NCBI RefSeq assembly: GCF_023278565.1
Contig: NC_064677.1
Coordinates: forward strand, 7,068,001 to 7,132,000
Direction of reading: 5' to 3'
Source: Colletotrichum lupini
Taxonomy: Eukaryota; Ascomycota; Sordariomycetes; Glomerellales; Glomerellaceae
DNA length: 64,000 nt
Part shown: one piece after another, positions 45,667 to 58,066 of the stretch
Position numbering within the stretch: the first letter of the stretch is position 1
How the letters are laid out: each line of letters begins with the position of its first letter
The notes under the pieces: model-generated
The model's database searches: none
What the model was told of the DNA's origin: nothing
What the model saw: the letters and a program-made list of their open reading frames with translations, nothing else
Program-made: the position numbers and the translations under genes

Positions 45667-47615
45667 CTAGAAGATAGTGCTTGCCCACCGTCTCCACGTG
45701 GGCCAGGCGGCAACCTTCGCGCGGTAGGCGTTGACTTCATCCCAGTCAACCTCACGGCGACCAGTGTCGAGGTCGATTTCGGAAAGCTTCAAGAAGCCCT
45801 TGCGCTTCCACAAGTAACCGCAAGCCCAGAAGAAGAGAACGACGGGCAGGGCAAGGTAAGCCTTGAAGAAGTCCTCAGCGGTGGCGAAGCCGCCACTAGG
45901 GGGGCAGATAGCGACGAAAAGCTGGGCGATCAGAGAGATAGCAATCAGGAACAGGCCGAGCCAAGACCCAGCAACACCACCGATGGCCTGGAAGGGAAGC
46001 TCGTCGAGGGTGTGGCCCTGGGCTTTCCATGCAGAGCGGAAACGAATGTGGGCAGCGCAGATGGATCCCCAGGTGAAAAGGGCGGCAAGACCAGAAAGCG
46101 ACAAGAGCCAGTCGAAAACAACACCTCCGGAAGACGCCATGCGGACGTAAGCCAGGCCACCGAAAGCGAGGTTGAGGGCGACGGAAGGCAGGGGACGGCC
46201 TGATCGGTCAATGTAGGTGAAGATCTTGGGGGCGTATCCCTGCTGGGCAAGGGCGGTCAAGGTACGGGAACCACCGTAGACGCAAGAAACACCAATAGAG
46301 ACGACGGAGACAAGAATGACAACGTTCATGAAGCTGTCGTATCCGTAAAGGTGGGCATCAAGAGGGGCCAGGACGAAAGGGGAGACACCATCGGCGTAGG
46401 GGTTGGCGGAGTTCAGGAGACGCTCATCGGTAGAGCTGACGAGAAGGCCGACAAAGGTAAGACCCAAGACGTAGAAACTTGAGAGTATGATTAGCCAGAG
46501 CTCTAGACGTTTGACTTGAGAAGGACTTACAGGGTAATACGCCAGAACACCTGCTTGATGGCACCAGGAAGGGACTTGGCGGGATTGGCGGACTCAGCAG
46601 CAGCGAGGCCGACAAGCTCGGTACCGGAGAAGGCAAAAGCGGCGGTAACGAAGACAGAGCAGAAGCCACGGAAGCCGTTCTGGAACGCACCGGGGTCGCT
46701 CCAGAGACGGTCTCCCCAGTATTCATCGTACTTTCCACCCTCGGGGCCACCGCCGCAGATGAGAACAAGGGCGACGACCATGAAGATGACGGTGGCAAAG
46801 AGCTTGAAGGCAGAGGAGACGAACTCTTCCTCGGCGAAGCCCAAGGTTCCGAAAACGTTGACGAAGATGATAAAGAACCAGAAGACGGTGATCCATACTG
46901 CGACACTTATATCTTTGTTCCAATATTGTATCGTAAACGAGCAGACTGTCAGTTCGAGTGGTAAGACGATAACCCATTGGAAGACCTGCCACATGTTAGA
47001 GCCTCGCGATACGATGCGCGGTATGATGAAAAATGACTTACATAATTCCAGCCCATAGCGAAACCCCAGGAAGGATCAAGGAAGCGGATAGAGTAGGTGT
47101 AGAAACCACCAGAGACAGGGTACAATACAGCGAGTTCACCGAGAGCGTAGACGACGTTGAAGATCATGACACCAGCGATCAAGAAGCAGATGAGGACAGA
47201 GCCCGGGCCACCCTTGGTGAGGGCGCTACCGGAACCGACGAAGAAACCAGCACCGATGGAGCCACCGATGGCAATCATTTGCAAGTGACGAGGCTTCATG
47301 GAGCGGTCGAGCTCAGTGTCGCCAGTTCCCCAGTCACCTAAGAATGCTTTGTTAGAAATCGATCTCTGAAGAGATATACAGGCAAGGCGAGGCGATGCTG
47401 GGCTGCTGGAGACAGGCCGCAAAGTTGTCCAAGCGAAGTTGGAGAGGGATGCACTCACGGCGCTGGAAACTCTTGAGGTTCAAGCCATTGCGGGTCATGA
47501 AGTCATCCTCGCGAAAGTTATCGGGAACATGGCCATCACCGGCGGTGTGGCGAGCGCCCTTTTCGGAGTCGTACGTGGGGGGGACCACGCCGACTTGAGC
47601 ATCCTCCTTGGACAT
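45667..47615 (-). CDS. Amino acid permease (YAT/GAP1 family)
   Basis: Exons 47615..47459, 47337..47042, 46985..46531 and 46477..45667 give 572 residues. Introns are 121, 56 and 53 bp. After a cytosolic N-terminus of about 70 residues, twelve membrane segments follow. Family signatures are RSMKPRHLQMIAIGGSIGAGFFVGSG, GELAVLYPVSGGFYTYSIRFLDP, FAFSGTELVGLAAAESANP and SRTLTALAQQGYAPK. Such proton symporters import amino acids across the plasma membrane. The tail YRAKVAAWPTWRRW is typical of the general and dicarboxylic subgroups. GATA-type hexamers (AGATAG near 47,797; TGATAG near 48,588) lie upstream and would fit nitrogen control, but such motifs are common by chance. Confidence 0.93.
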
Positions 47616-49882
47616 GATGAAGAGTAAGCTCGATAGCTCTGGACAGAAGCTAGAGGCCGGTTGTTGAAGAAGAAGTGATGCGCGTTGGCGCTTGTCGTGA
47701 CCTTTGCCCTTGTCGACGACGGAAGAGGAAAGCTGGTTTTACTCTGTAAAGAACTACAAGAGTATGAGGGGTGGAAGGGACAACAAGAAGGGACGAGATA
47801 GAGAGGGAGGCGGCGCGGGATGCCGTTTAATAAAGGTTCGAGACAGCACCCGGGATGAGAGACGGCGACGGGGACGGGGGAGCTAAGGCAGAGGGGGAGG
47901 AACAAGCCAGGCGCGACGACGACGACGATGGGAGCGACGACATGTGCAGGTGCATTGCCCCATGTAAAAGTACCATGTAGGGTATCTGTAAAGGTACCGG
48001 GAAAGGTCGTTGGATGTGTAGAAACGGACCAGACCAAAGACAGGAAGGTGTGTGGGATGGGTAGGACTTCCTGGCGAGATGGGTAGGTGTACGGCAGGAA
48101 GGCAGATGGTAGGATGGAGAGGGACACTTTACGGATACACAGAAAGGAAACGTGAGGGAACGTCCCTCGAGACTTCCGTCAAGAGACATCGAGGCAGACA
48201 CAGAGGGAGGTGTGCAGCATACCGCTCGGGCGAGAAGCTGGAGCTGGAGCTGGACGAGAAGGGGACCAACCAACTTGGACGCGCTCACCTCACCGGCGCA
48301 AATCCAACGGATGGGAAGCTGCAACATGGAATAGAGAGACCAGGGAGACCCCGGCATGAGGGAACGACCCAATACCCCCTCCTCTTCTTCCTTCCGTGAC
48401 CCTACCCTGCCAACATTGTACATGGTTTCCCGATGAAGGGAGCACATTGTCTCTAGTATCTACAGAAGTACAAAAGTTGCCAAGAGCACCTTGCCTGTCT
48501 TACGTTAGTCCCTTGTTATTTTTCTTCTCCATCTTCTTCGTCTGCGTCTTCGTTTCCGGGATACCTTCTCCCCGGGAAATCACCCATGATAGCTGCGCCG
48601 CTAGCTTGCAGAAAATGCCAGGAGGTAGGAGGAAGGTGACCTAGATTATGAGAGGTCTAGACGGATAGGCAGACGAGTCTCTCCGGTACAGTCTTGGCAG
48701 GTAGTTGGACCGGTCGGTCAGCCGTGAGACGGGAGGGAAGGAAGGGTAGGCCAAGGGGAGTGAAGGGGACGGCCGGCATCTAGCAGTAGTGTACGTAGTG
48801 TAGCACAGATAGGAAGAGCCCACGGCAGAGATTCACACTACGCACACTTCCATCGTACATGAGAATGCGGATGCGGATGGCGGATGTGAGGTATCATGTG
48901 GGTGTTCGGAAGCAATGGAAGCTGCGTGGAAGACGAAGATGGCAAGGCCTCGGAGATGGTGGGATGGACGAGATCGTTGAAGCATCTCACAAATCCAGCC
49001 CAGCGCGACGTCGTCAACTCGCCTCACGTCCAAGGGCTGCATCGGTGTCACTCTACGTGGCAGATTCGGTAGACAGGCAAACACCGCTTCTGTCGCTTCA
49101 GCCTTGAGCCTTGCCCTTCAGACTGTGGGACGCGGCATTTCAGGTGGCCCCATCAGAGGCCAGTGGTCTGCGACAAAAAGATCTGATTCGGAGGTTCGCA
49201 TGCTGTTTACTGGCCGCTGGGAGGGATGCGATGTGTTCGGTCAACGGTGCGGTGCGTGGCTCGATGCTTCCGAGGGCTACGAAGCGTGCAGGCGTCTCTC
49301 TCGGGTCTCTTGGTCTAGAGACGTCGACGACCGGCGGATATGTCCCATCAGAGGCAACACAGCGGCTTGGCAGAAACCAGTAAGCTTTCTGAGAGCAGAA
49401 GGTGGGCTCGGTGGGGAGCGTAGATGCCAGACGGTGCAAATGGGGGGGTTTTTGCCAAGTGATTAGAAGAACCGGTCATGGTTTATGGTGAGTCTTGGCA
49501 GAAGGGTTATTGGCTGGTGGACGGTGCCGGCTGGAGATGGGTTGCGATATTTGTATGTTCAGGTTGGAAAATGTACGGATGGATCCATGTGATGGAAATT
49601 GATTTGGCAGAAGTGGAAGACAGTGATTTGGTAGCGGCGCGCGGGGGTGGGACGGTGCCGGGCCTTTGCCCTGGACTTGACTGGCCCGGACTCTCAGTCT
49701 CACTGCTCCTCTCATACTCTCACTCACTCATTCTCACTTGCTCGGGACATTTCACTGAGCAGGGGACGCAGTGCGCACGCCGCACACTCATAATTATTAC
49801 GGGCGCCCATCTCACTCCACCGACACGCTATCAGTGGAGATCCGTCCCCAGCGGGGGAGTGAGCGACCCATGAGACCGGGAG

Positions 49883-49935
49883 TGAGAAGGGGCACGGCCG
49901 CGCGATGAGAAGGGGCACGGCCGCGCGATGAGAAG
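49883..49935. repeat. 23-bp tandem repeat, 2.3 copies
   Basis: The unit begins TGAGAAGGGGCACGGC and ends CGCGCGA. Copies at 49883-49905 and 49906-49928 are identical, followed by seven matching bases. It is noncoding and probably a recent slippage duplication. Confidence 0.9.
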
Positions 49936-50254
49936 TTGGATGGGGCGAGGAATGGTCCATGCGATATCCGTATGATAGATAATGTTTGTCTATGAGCCAG
50001 CAAGATCCATCGAGGTGGAGTGATAGATACAAACACTGTTATTAGACTTTTGAGAGTTCAGAGTGAGGAGTAAGAATTTGAGATGAGCTAACCTGGTGTA
50101 CAGTACTTCGTACCACCGTTTCGACGACGAGTCCTGGACACAAGTGGTGACAGAAGGGATGAACGGTACTCCACCACACCTTCCTTCCCCAAGAATGGAA
50201 TGCGCGACCTGCCGCCTGCATGCTGCATGCCTTCCTCACCTTAAACAAGTGCCC

Positions 50255-50335
50255 GCCTAGGTACCTTTCTGCAGACCTCGATAGGTACCTACTCTGTACC
50301 TAGGTAGGTAAGGTAGGTCGAGGTATACATGCATC
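50255..50335. repeat. TACCTAGGTA motif cluster
   Basis: Within 80 bases the strings CCTAGGTACC, TAGGTACCTAC, TACCTAGGTAGGTA and AAGGTAGGT follow one another. The core TACCTAGGTA is palindromic. Single copies occur elsewhere in the window's intergenic DNA (about 15,855; 18,025; 32,893; 38,075). Confidence 0.7.
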
Positions 50336-53300
50336 CTTACCTGTACGTATCTTTGTACCTGCCTCCGAGTATCAGACTTACAGAGGATCGAACCCTGCTG
50401 CTTCTCTTCTCTTCCTTTTCCCTACCCGATTTACTTCCACTTCGGCTTCAGAGAATCGCAGTCTCTGACACGCAGGATTTTTCAACTTTACGCGAACTCG
50501 TCTACTCGAGCCAAGGCCGTGGCTCCCTCCTGGAGCTACCGACCTGCAGCCAAGGTCTTCTGGAACAGGGCTGTGCGGCTTGGTGTCTCTTGGCCGTACC
50601 TCCCGATCCAAGCCCATCCTGACGAGCTTCCTGTTTGGGAAGGACCAAGAACTGGGGCGTTATTGCTTGATTGATGGATCTCGCAGTCCGACCGTCACCA
50701 TTCACTGCTATTCTCTGCATACCTACCTAGTACGCTTCCATTCCCTGAGTCTCCGACTTCTAACAGCTCGTGACAGGCAAGGTATCAAAGGCAAAATCTC
50801 ATCCAATCCTATTGGAACCAATCTCGACAGGAATCCTCAGATGTAACGGCTTGGCTGCCAGCCCGATGGGAGCTGCTAGGCTTCCTCGGTTCCCGGCCGC
50901 CGGTCTCCAGCTTCTCTCCTGCCTCTTTGCGCTTCTTGGCCCAGCGCCTCGTGACCAGGGCTGCCCAGCATTTGCTGCCATCTACCATGCCAACGCGTCT
51001 CTACAAAGTGCGATCCCCTTGCGGTGTACGAAGAAGGATCTAAATCAGTATCAGACCCTCGATCATCTGCTGTGAGCTGACGGGAATCGTCACACCTCAT
51101 CGCTGATTGACTTTCGGCGCGTCCATTGGCCTCGCAGGGGCGGGCGCCGCAGGACAGGGAGGCCGCCGCTAACCAGGCGAAGGAATCCTTCTAGAATGCC
51201 GCCAGGCCGTCCAACCACACCATCGAACCTTTGCGTCCTCGAGTTCCGTCTTGTGATGCGATACGCCTATTCGAAAAGCGAGGGATCCGTACAGCCAACC
51301 GTAATATTGTGAGGGGGAGCCACTCAGGAAACGAAGCGGACCACCCATCTCCCATCGCGTCACACACAAGACGCCCAATCTCCGGCCGCTGCCCCGTCAC
51401 CCTGCTCCAACTGCCACTTGGGGGCGCTTTTGACACCCTTCAAAGTTTGGATTGATTGCGCAAAACTCTGGCGATTCGACCCCTGGCCTACCTACCTGTC
51501 TGGGGCGACCGACACGACTCGATTGTGCCGCGTTGTTTACCCCTAACCCACCGCCAAACTGGTCGAGCTACGCTATTTGGTGCTTGCCATTTGAAAGAAG
51601 GGCATACAATTCTACGAATACCCACGCAATGCTTCCTCCTCATCCGTCCACATCCCTGGGGGTCGCATCACCATGTGCTGCAATTGGTCTACGACACACA
51701 GAACATTCCCCCCTCTGGCGGGAAATATGGGGAATAAAGTCTCGGCAAAGATAACAGTCTTTCATGGGCGATCCTACATGGTACATGATGTGCGTGTGTC
51801 ATACGCATCTGCTAACAAAACAGAGACAGTGACAGCACCGCTGGCGAACCTGGCGCTCCCCGCCCACCACCACCATCCCTTGTCACGATATCTACCATCG
51901 ATACCAGAGTCGGCTCTGCCGTCATTCGCTCTGTCACTCGGGTTTTGTCTTGATGGCCTCGTTGGTCGAAGGTTCGCAATGCGCCCACTTCGTTGCCACG
52001 ATTCAGGACATCTGAACTTGACATGTCTCGATTCGGTCGAAACGGCCCATCTTTTCTCTCCCGTCGTGTCATCCGAGCACGCCAACCCACCCGCGACTGC
52101 ACCTAATGTCATTGGCGTTCCGTGGCTTCGGATATCTGCCTCAATATGTCACTAAAGGTTGACCCAAACGACAATTGTCTTGGCTGGCACTTGCGCCCTC
52201 TTGAGGCCTTATCTGGCATACGTTACTCATGAGGCGCCCGGAGCGCATCCGGGGAGGGTGGCAAAGCTTATCAGCACCATTCCTCCCCCGTGGCGACGAC
52301 ACTGCGGCGGTTTATTTGGACAATCAATGGCAATCACGGTTAGGAACGGGCTATCTGTCGGCCATATTCTTTGAATGAGGCGTTTTCGATTGACGCGAGC
52401 CAAGACCTACTAATATGCGCCAGATGCCAGACACCTGAGCTGGCTGAAGTCTCGTCTGTTGCGCACACGAACTTTTGAGTTCTCTCTGACCATCACGACC
52501 GCTGACGCCAAGAGTCTCAATCTACCCGGGCTAGCGACGCTTCGGGAAGGCACATTCTCTTGTCGCCCAACTTAAAAATCACACAGCCATCACCCAACAA
52601 CAATTATGGTTCGCCAAAAGTTCTGAAAAATCTGCAAAAGTGTGGTTTTTCGAGGCGTATCTACGATGAACACTCTGAGATGCTGCGAATCCTGCCCGAT
52701 ACCGCAGACTTCCAAGACATGTCGTTGGAGACCCCCTAAAATCCAAGAGTTTGGCATCTCATGGCATTTCATGGCATCTCAGGGCCCAAAGCTTGACCCA
52801 GAGCAAAGGCTTTCGATCGTCTTGGTGTGCAGCCTCGATTGGATGCGCCGAGCAAAGCCATGGAATCACGGTACCTTGGCCATACCATATTGACGGGTAC
52901 TTTGCCCAGTCGCCCAGTCAGCTTGCGATTGGCGATCCAAGCGAGCTTTCAACAGCGACCATCTTCTTGGCTCACAACTAATTACCCAAGTTGGTGGCAG
53001 AGGACCTTCTGTAGCCTGTCACTGCTTTTCGAATTCGAGTTCGCCCAGAGACTGAGATGCGGGGGAGTTGTTGTGACTAATAGCGTGTCCAGGAACACAC
53101 CACCGCGCAAGGAGAGAAAAAGCACGCCACGATTGTCAAACGTCCTTTTGGCTCCGGGGAAGTGGAATCGCACACGAGATGGAAACTGAATCGCCAGTCC
53201 GCATACCAGTTAACCTCAGTTTCTTTTACGTACTTGACACTTACTCCCCAGATTTTCCCCTCGCCATCCACAAAACACAACTCTCTTCAGACGGCAGCGG

Positions 53301-54328
53301 GTCGCTGGTTGGCCTGCGCAGTAAAAACGTGTTCCAGTGTCCACTGTGGCAAGGAAGCAGCTTGGCGATGGATCACTGGAGCTCTGCGACTGCGCCTGTT
53401 CGGTGGAACCTCTCGAGCTTACTGCGACGTTGTCTCACGGAGCTTACGGGATGCATAGGTACTAGACCTTTGGCTTTACGCCTCATCCTGCAGTTTCGTG
53501 AAAGGCATCTCTGCGAGCAAACATTTCCTCGAGTCCCGTCTTGATCCAACCAACATGCTTCGGTCGACCTTTAGACCAGGCTACCTATAAATACGGCATG
53601 AGTCGAGTGTCGCCGAACCCGTGTCTTATGCTTGATCCACTTCCTCCGAGGGCCAAGCACGCCACATGCGTCTGTGTCTCTCATTTGATCCCATCTACGA
53701 ACAAACCTGAGGACCCTAGATTTGGGGCTTATTTGAATCAATTGTTATTGGGCAGATTGCACCACAATCGTGCATTGAACCGAGGGCAGCCATTTGAACC
53801 ATTGAGGCGCCAGCCGTTGGACCTTCCGCTTGTGTGACTTGGCGGCAATGGCTGGCCACCCCTTGAGCTTAATTGGGGGTTTGAACGGGTAGTTCGGCTG
53901 CGGCCTGAATCTGGTTTGCGGCTCCTTCGATGGATACGAATGAACCAACGAAGAACTTCCTGAAGATGAGGCTGTATCGAGAAGGCGAGCTGGATATCCG
54001 TATGAAGGTATTTTGATCATGGCGCAGGTGCCAAAGAACGAATGATGATATTCAGTACTACCTAAACGCCAAGAACAATGTTCACAGCGTTCTTGCTATT
54101 AAGTAACAATCCTAAGATGAGCGGATGTTTGAACACGTATGTTTTTTCTGAAATGTGATCAGGTGTGGGATAAACAGTCTTTCAGCATTCCCAAACTGTT
54201 TCTGCTCTAATTATATACCTTGAACCGAGCGCTCCTCCGAAGACCGTGTTATCAAGCAAAAATTCAACGCGGAATAAGAACGTCCAGAACAGGACACGAG
54301 GAAGCCTAACGGTTGGACTGGGTTCATC

Positions 54329-54610
54329 ATGGACCAAGACCCTGATCGGACTGTCTGTCACTACGTAGTGCCGTCAACAGATATGGACCTTTGGGATACT
54401 GTGTCGAGCTGTAGCGCAGCCGGGATTGATGAGACTCCCGTAGCTCTGAACGCGAGCAAGATGTATCTGTGCTGCGTTTACAAATCCAGGGTACACGCTG
54501 ATTTTTCTATCATTTGCGGCTTTATCAAGGTGGAGATTGAATGCAATGATCCACGAGGAATAGGCGATGAGGTCCATGTCGTGCTGGATAATTCAACCAT
54601 CGTCACTTGA
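54329..54610 (+). CDS. Hypothetical 93-residue ORF beside the retrotransposon
   Basis: An ATG-initiated frame of 93 codons ends 60 bases before the transposon's left target duplication. It has five cysteines, no signal peptide, no membrane segment and no motif I recognise. Composition is ordinary, not RIP-like. It may be a small gene, the remnant of a longer one, or chance. Confidence 0.2.
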   Translation: MDQDPDRTVCHYVVPSTDMDLWDTVSSCSAAGIDETPVALNASKMYLCCVYKSRVHADFSIICGFIKVEIECNDPRGIGDEVHVVLDNSTIVT

Positions 54611-54665
54611 TTCTCACGTTGCTGGACTTCCATGTCCGGGGAGTGTTCGCAGATCGGGCTCCTAC

Positions 54666-54670
54666 CTAAG
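54666..54670. other. Left target-site duplication CTAAG
   Basis: CTAAG directly precedes the 5'-side LTR (which starts TGTTGG) and recurs directly after the other LTR at 61527-61531. Five bases is the usual duplication size for copia-type integration. Confidence 0.9.
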
Positions 54671-54875
54671 TGTTGGTATCCCTATGACAGGGTAGTTAGT
54701 TCGAACCGTAGTTGACGAAGAGATCAATTGAACTATATGAATATCTGCGTAGTAGGTATAAAAAGGAGGTTCTAACCGTAAGTTAGGCTAGCTACGATAA
54801 TCGTAAATAGGGCCCCTAATTAGCCCCTACGTAGTCGGCTATATACTACAGTTAAATTAGACTTTTAATCCGATA
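54671..54875 (-). repeat. Left LTR (3' LTR in element orientation)
   Basis: It is 205 bp, starts TGTTGGTATC and ends ATCCGATA, where the partner keeps CCGACA, so the original ends were TG...CA. It differs from the right LTR at 28 positions, all transitions. Its outer (left) half keeps the G/C states and its inner half carries the A/T states. Confidence 0.93.
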
Positions 54876-54896
54876 CTAACTTTCTCTTTTTTTTAT
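54876..54896 (-). other. Polypurine tract of the retrotransposon
   Basis: Read on the minus strand this is an A-rich purine run (eight A, then GAGAAAG) a few bases from the LTR. A polypurine tract primes plus-strand DNA synthesis and lies just inside the downstream LTR, so it sets the element's orientation as minus. Confidence 0.65.
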
Positions 54897-55899
54897 TAAT
54901 TTAACCGCTATAGTTAAAAATATAATTCGACCTTGGGCCCGTTTACTAAGTTATTTCCTTTTCCCCCTTTTCTTTATTTTTTTTATATAACCTATCCCTC
55001 TATTCGTATAATAGCTTTTTTACTACTTATAAATTACTCTAATCCCTTATTTAGTACTACTTTTATAAAAGCGTTTACGAGGTTATTTTTATTATTAATC
55101 TAATAGATTTTAAGTATTTCACGCCTTTCGTACGATTAACTAAGGGCTATAATATCGATTATAAGCCTCTTTTCCTTTATTATTCCTAATTTAACGAGGT
55201 ATTTATATAGCGAGTAAGAATCGGTATAAATAACCGTTAAAATAAATAAAAAGCTAATTCGATTAATAATCTTCTTTAGCGTCGTTAAAATCGTATAAGA
55301 GAGGTTAACGCTATTAACTATATTATAAACCTCTAACGCTAATATATTTCTTATTACTTACTTATTTTTAGTTAATAAGTAGTAAATTATATTACCGTAT
55401 ATAATAAATTCGCTCTTACTTATACTCTTATTAACTAAGATAATAATATACCCTAATTACGAAGTAAGGTCGTTATTATTCGTAAATAACTTATTAATAA
55501 AAACGTAGAGCTTACTAATTATAAGGTCGATTAGGTAGTAAACGAGACCTCGATTAAAATTCGTTTATTACTACTTAAGCTACTTATTAAGTACCTTAAC
55601 GTCTTATTTAGTTAGATTTATAACCTATATTACTTTAGTATAATTAAAAATTACTTCGGGCTAATAAATACTTATAATATATACCCCTCGCACGAGCTTA
55701 GCTTTATATTACTTCTTAACGTCAGTTACGTTTAGATTAACGAGGTTAATCTTCTTACCCTACCCCTTTTATTAAAAGACGACGGTTTCCTTTTTAATTA
55801 TAAAAATCCTATTATTAAATACTAAGGGGGTATTTATTATAAGGACCTCTTTTAGCTTCGTTATAAAGCTTATTTTTTAAAGCTCCTTATCCTCCTTTT

Positions 55900-55960
55900 T
55901 TATAAAGTTAATATTAGATAAGCTTAATATATCGTCGGTCTATATTCCGACGATCCTAAA
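55900..55960 (-). pseudogene. Reverse transcriptase active-site relic
   Basis: On the minus strand the codons around 55,926-55,945 read TDDIL after a stop, in the place of the [YV]xDD box of copia reverse transcriptases. One stop lies directly before it. The residue run is short, but its distance from the protease relic fits the expected copia order. Confidence 0.55.
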
Positions 55961-57699
55961 TTAATTACTTTCGTACTCTGCGATTAATAAGTACGGGTCG
56001 TACGTAGAGGTAATTATTAATAGTTAATTAATATAAAAATCGTAATAAGTAGCCTATTAATAAGTACCTAATTCTATAAGCCTATATAGTAGCTTAAGCA
56101 CTTTAATAATTATACTTTCTAAGTACTTACTAACTATTTCTTTCGGTAAATAGGCTAGGATTTTCCTTATAAGCCCTATAGCCGATTAAGTATAGGCCTA
56201 GGTAATATTACGGCTCTAAATTTCGTATCCCTTCTTCTATAGTAATACTATTAATACTATTATTAATCGTTAGCTATAGCGCTATATAATAAACGATTAT
56301 ATAAGTAGCGTCGCCTTTTTAATATCGCTATACCCCTAAATTACGTATTTAGACTTCTCGTATAGCTAAGGTATTTCTTTCCCTTTAATCTTACGAACTA
56401 TTCGTAATTTAAATATACGGAGGTTTATATATTTTTCTAAGTTATATAAAATAAATTAATAAACCCCTCGATTACGAAGAGTATTTACTTTAATAAGATC
56501 TAATCCCTTATACGGCTTTTTAGTAGTTATAATTACGCCTTCTTTACATAGTTTAACCGCTAGCTCGAAATTGGCTTTTTCTTTTATTATATAAAAAGTA
56601 TTAATTACCTCGTCGCTAGTAATAAATTACCGCGTTAGGGCTTACTATTATAATCTTTTATAACGTTTCGCTAGTAGTATTAGTACCCTTTTAGTAATTT
56701 CCTTTTCCTCGTCGTCTATTAGTACTACTACGACGATTTCGTTAAGGATAATTTCCTATACCTCTACTACGGGTTATATAGTTTCCCCTAGCTCTTTTTC
56801 TTTTTATAAGTTAGAAATTACTTTATTAGGATCTATATAATACGGTTTAACTACCGTAATTAACACTTTAAGTAGCTAGTCGCGATCTCTCGTAATTATA
56901 GAAGAGCGCTCGTTAACGGAAATTAACTTATATAGCCCAGCTTATTATTAAGTAATTTCGCGCTATATTTATATATCCGAATTTAGCGGTATATTTAAAT
57001 TATCCCTTATATTAGGCCTATTGCGCATAGTAATTACTTTATTAACTTACTTTTTTATATTTACCTCGCGCAGTACCTATATTACTTTTTTAATTACTTA
57101 GGCTCGTTAACTTATACCTAGCGACAGTAGCGAGGCTAAAGTCGTTCTTAAATATACTCTAAATACTAATAGCGTTAATATAAGTCCGTTAGGCCCTATA
57201 GTATCGTTATAGTATTTAAATACTATTTAGAAGTATTCGTTATTAATAAAATCCGGATTTTCCTCTTTAATAATTCTAAACGCCCTTTTTAATTACTAGT
57301 ATACCCTTTTTACTTTTCTAATACTATAGTACGCTTTAATAGGTATAACTTTTAGCTATATACCGCAGGCCGTCGTATTATCCTTAAACTTTATTAACTT
57401 AAAGCTAATACTAGCGTCGGTTCTAATACCGTTTAGCGGTCCTTAGTATATATCGATCTAGCTTTTTTATAGGGCTGCCTATACTATTTTTATTTATAGA
57501 TCCTAGAGGAATTGCCCTACTTAAAAAGATATAGCTATGTCGATTATATATAGTACTAGCCGACTATTTAAGTAGAAAATATTAACGACGATTTCCTAGT
57601 TAAAGTTAAGCTTATTATATAATTAAAACTTAAATTTACGTAGGCTCTGTGTATTTATTTAGTATTAGTAATATACTTTCGTTAACTACTTTAGCGCCC

Positions 57700-58066
57700 C
57701 TATTTCGATATTATTATTACTTAATTACTTTAAGAGGTTATATAGCCTCGTAACTAACGGGTACCCGAATCTCTAATATAATTTTCTAAGCTTACTTTCT
57801 ATTAAGTAATTAATTAACTTCGTATCGTTAGTAAGCTTTATAAACGCATACCCCTATCGTCGTTTAACTATCTCAAAATACTTATTACTAAAGATTCTAT
57901 TCTTCGTATTATTAAATATAATACTTAGTCGATCTATATCTTTTAGATATAAGAAAAATAGGGTATTAATAAGTAAAATATAAAAAGTTATCGTTCCGAA
58001 GTACGTCTTTACTTTTACTATACCTAGGGTAACGATTTCCTTACTTAAGCCAAAACTAATCCTCAT
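57700..58066 (-). pseudogene. Copia protease / GAG-pre-integrase relic
   Basis: A 70-codon open stretch at 58066-57854 contains FYILLINTLFFLYLKDIDRL and FNNTKNRI, similar to the segment of fungal copia polyproteins that follows the protease and reaches the GAG-pre-integrase domain. After one stop the frame continues with KLTNDTKLINYL and FGYPLVTRLYNLLK, matching the usual LTE..L..LHRRFGHPS..RL..LL pattern with RIP-type changes. It fixes both superfamily and orientation. Confidence 0.75.

Larger units (their letters stand above)
47616..54328. other. Long gene-poor interval
   Basis: About 6.7 kb between the permease start and the retrotransposon. The first 1.2 kb is likely permease promoter and leader. 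Beyond that I see only short ORFs without family features, the two small repeats listed separately, and normal GC content, so RIP has not spread here. Confidence 0.45.

Noticed and set aside
45553..46203. 216-codon plus-strand ORF
   Set aside because: Antisense of the permease's last exon, with no motif.
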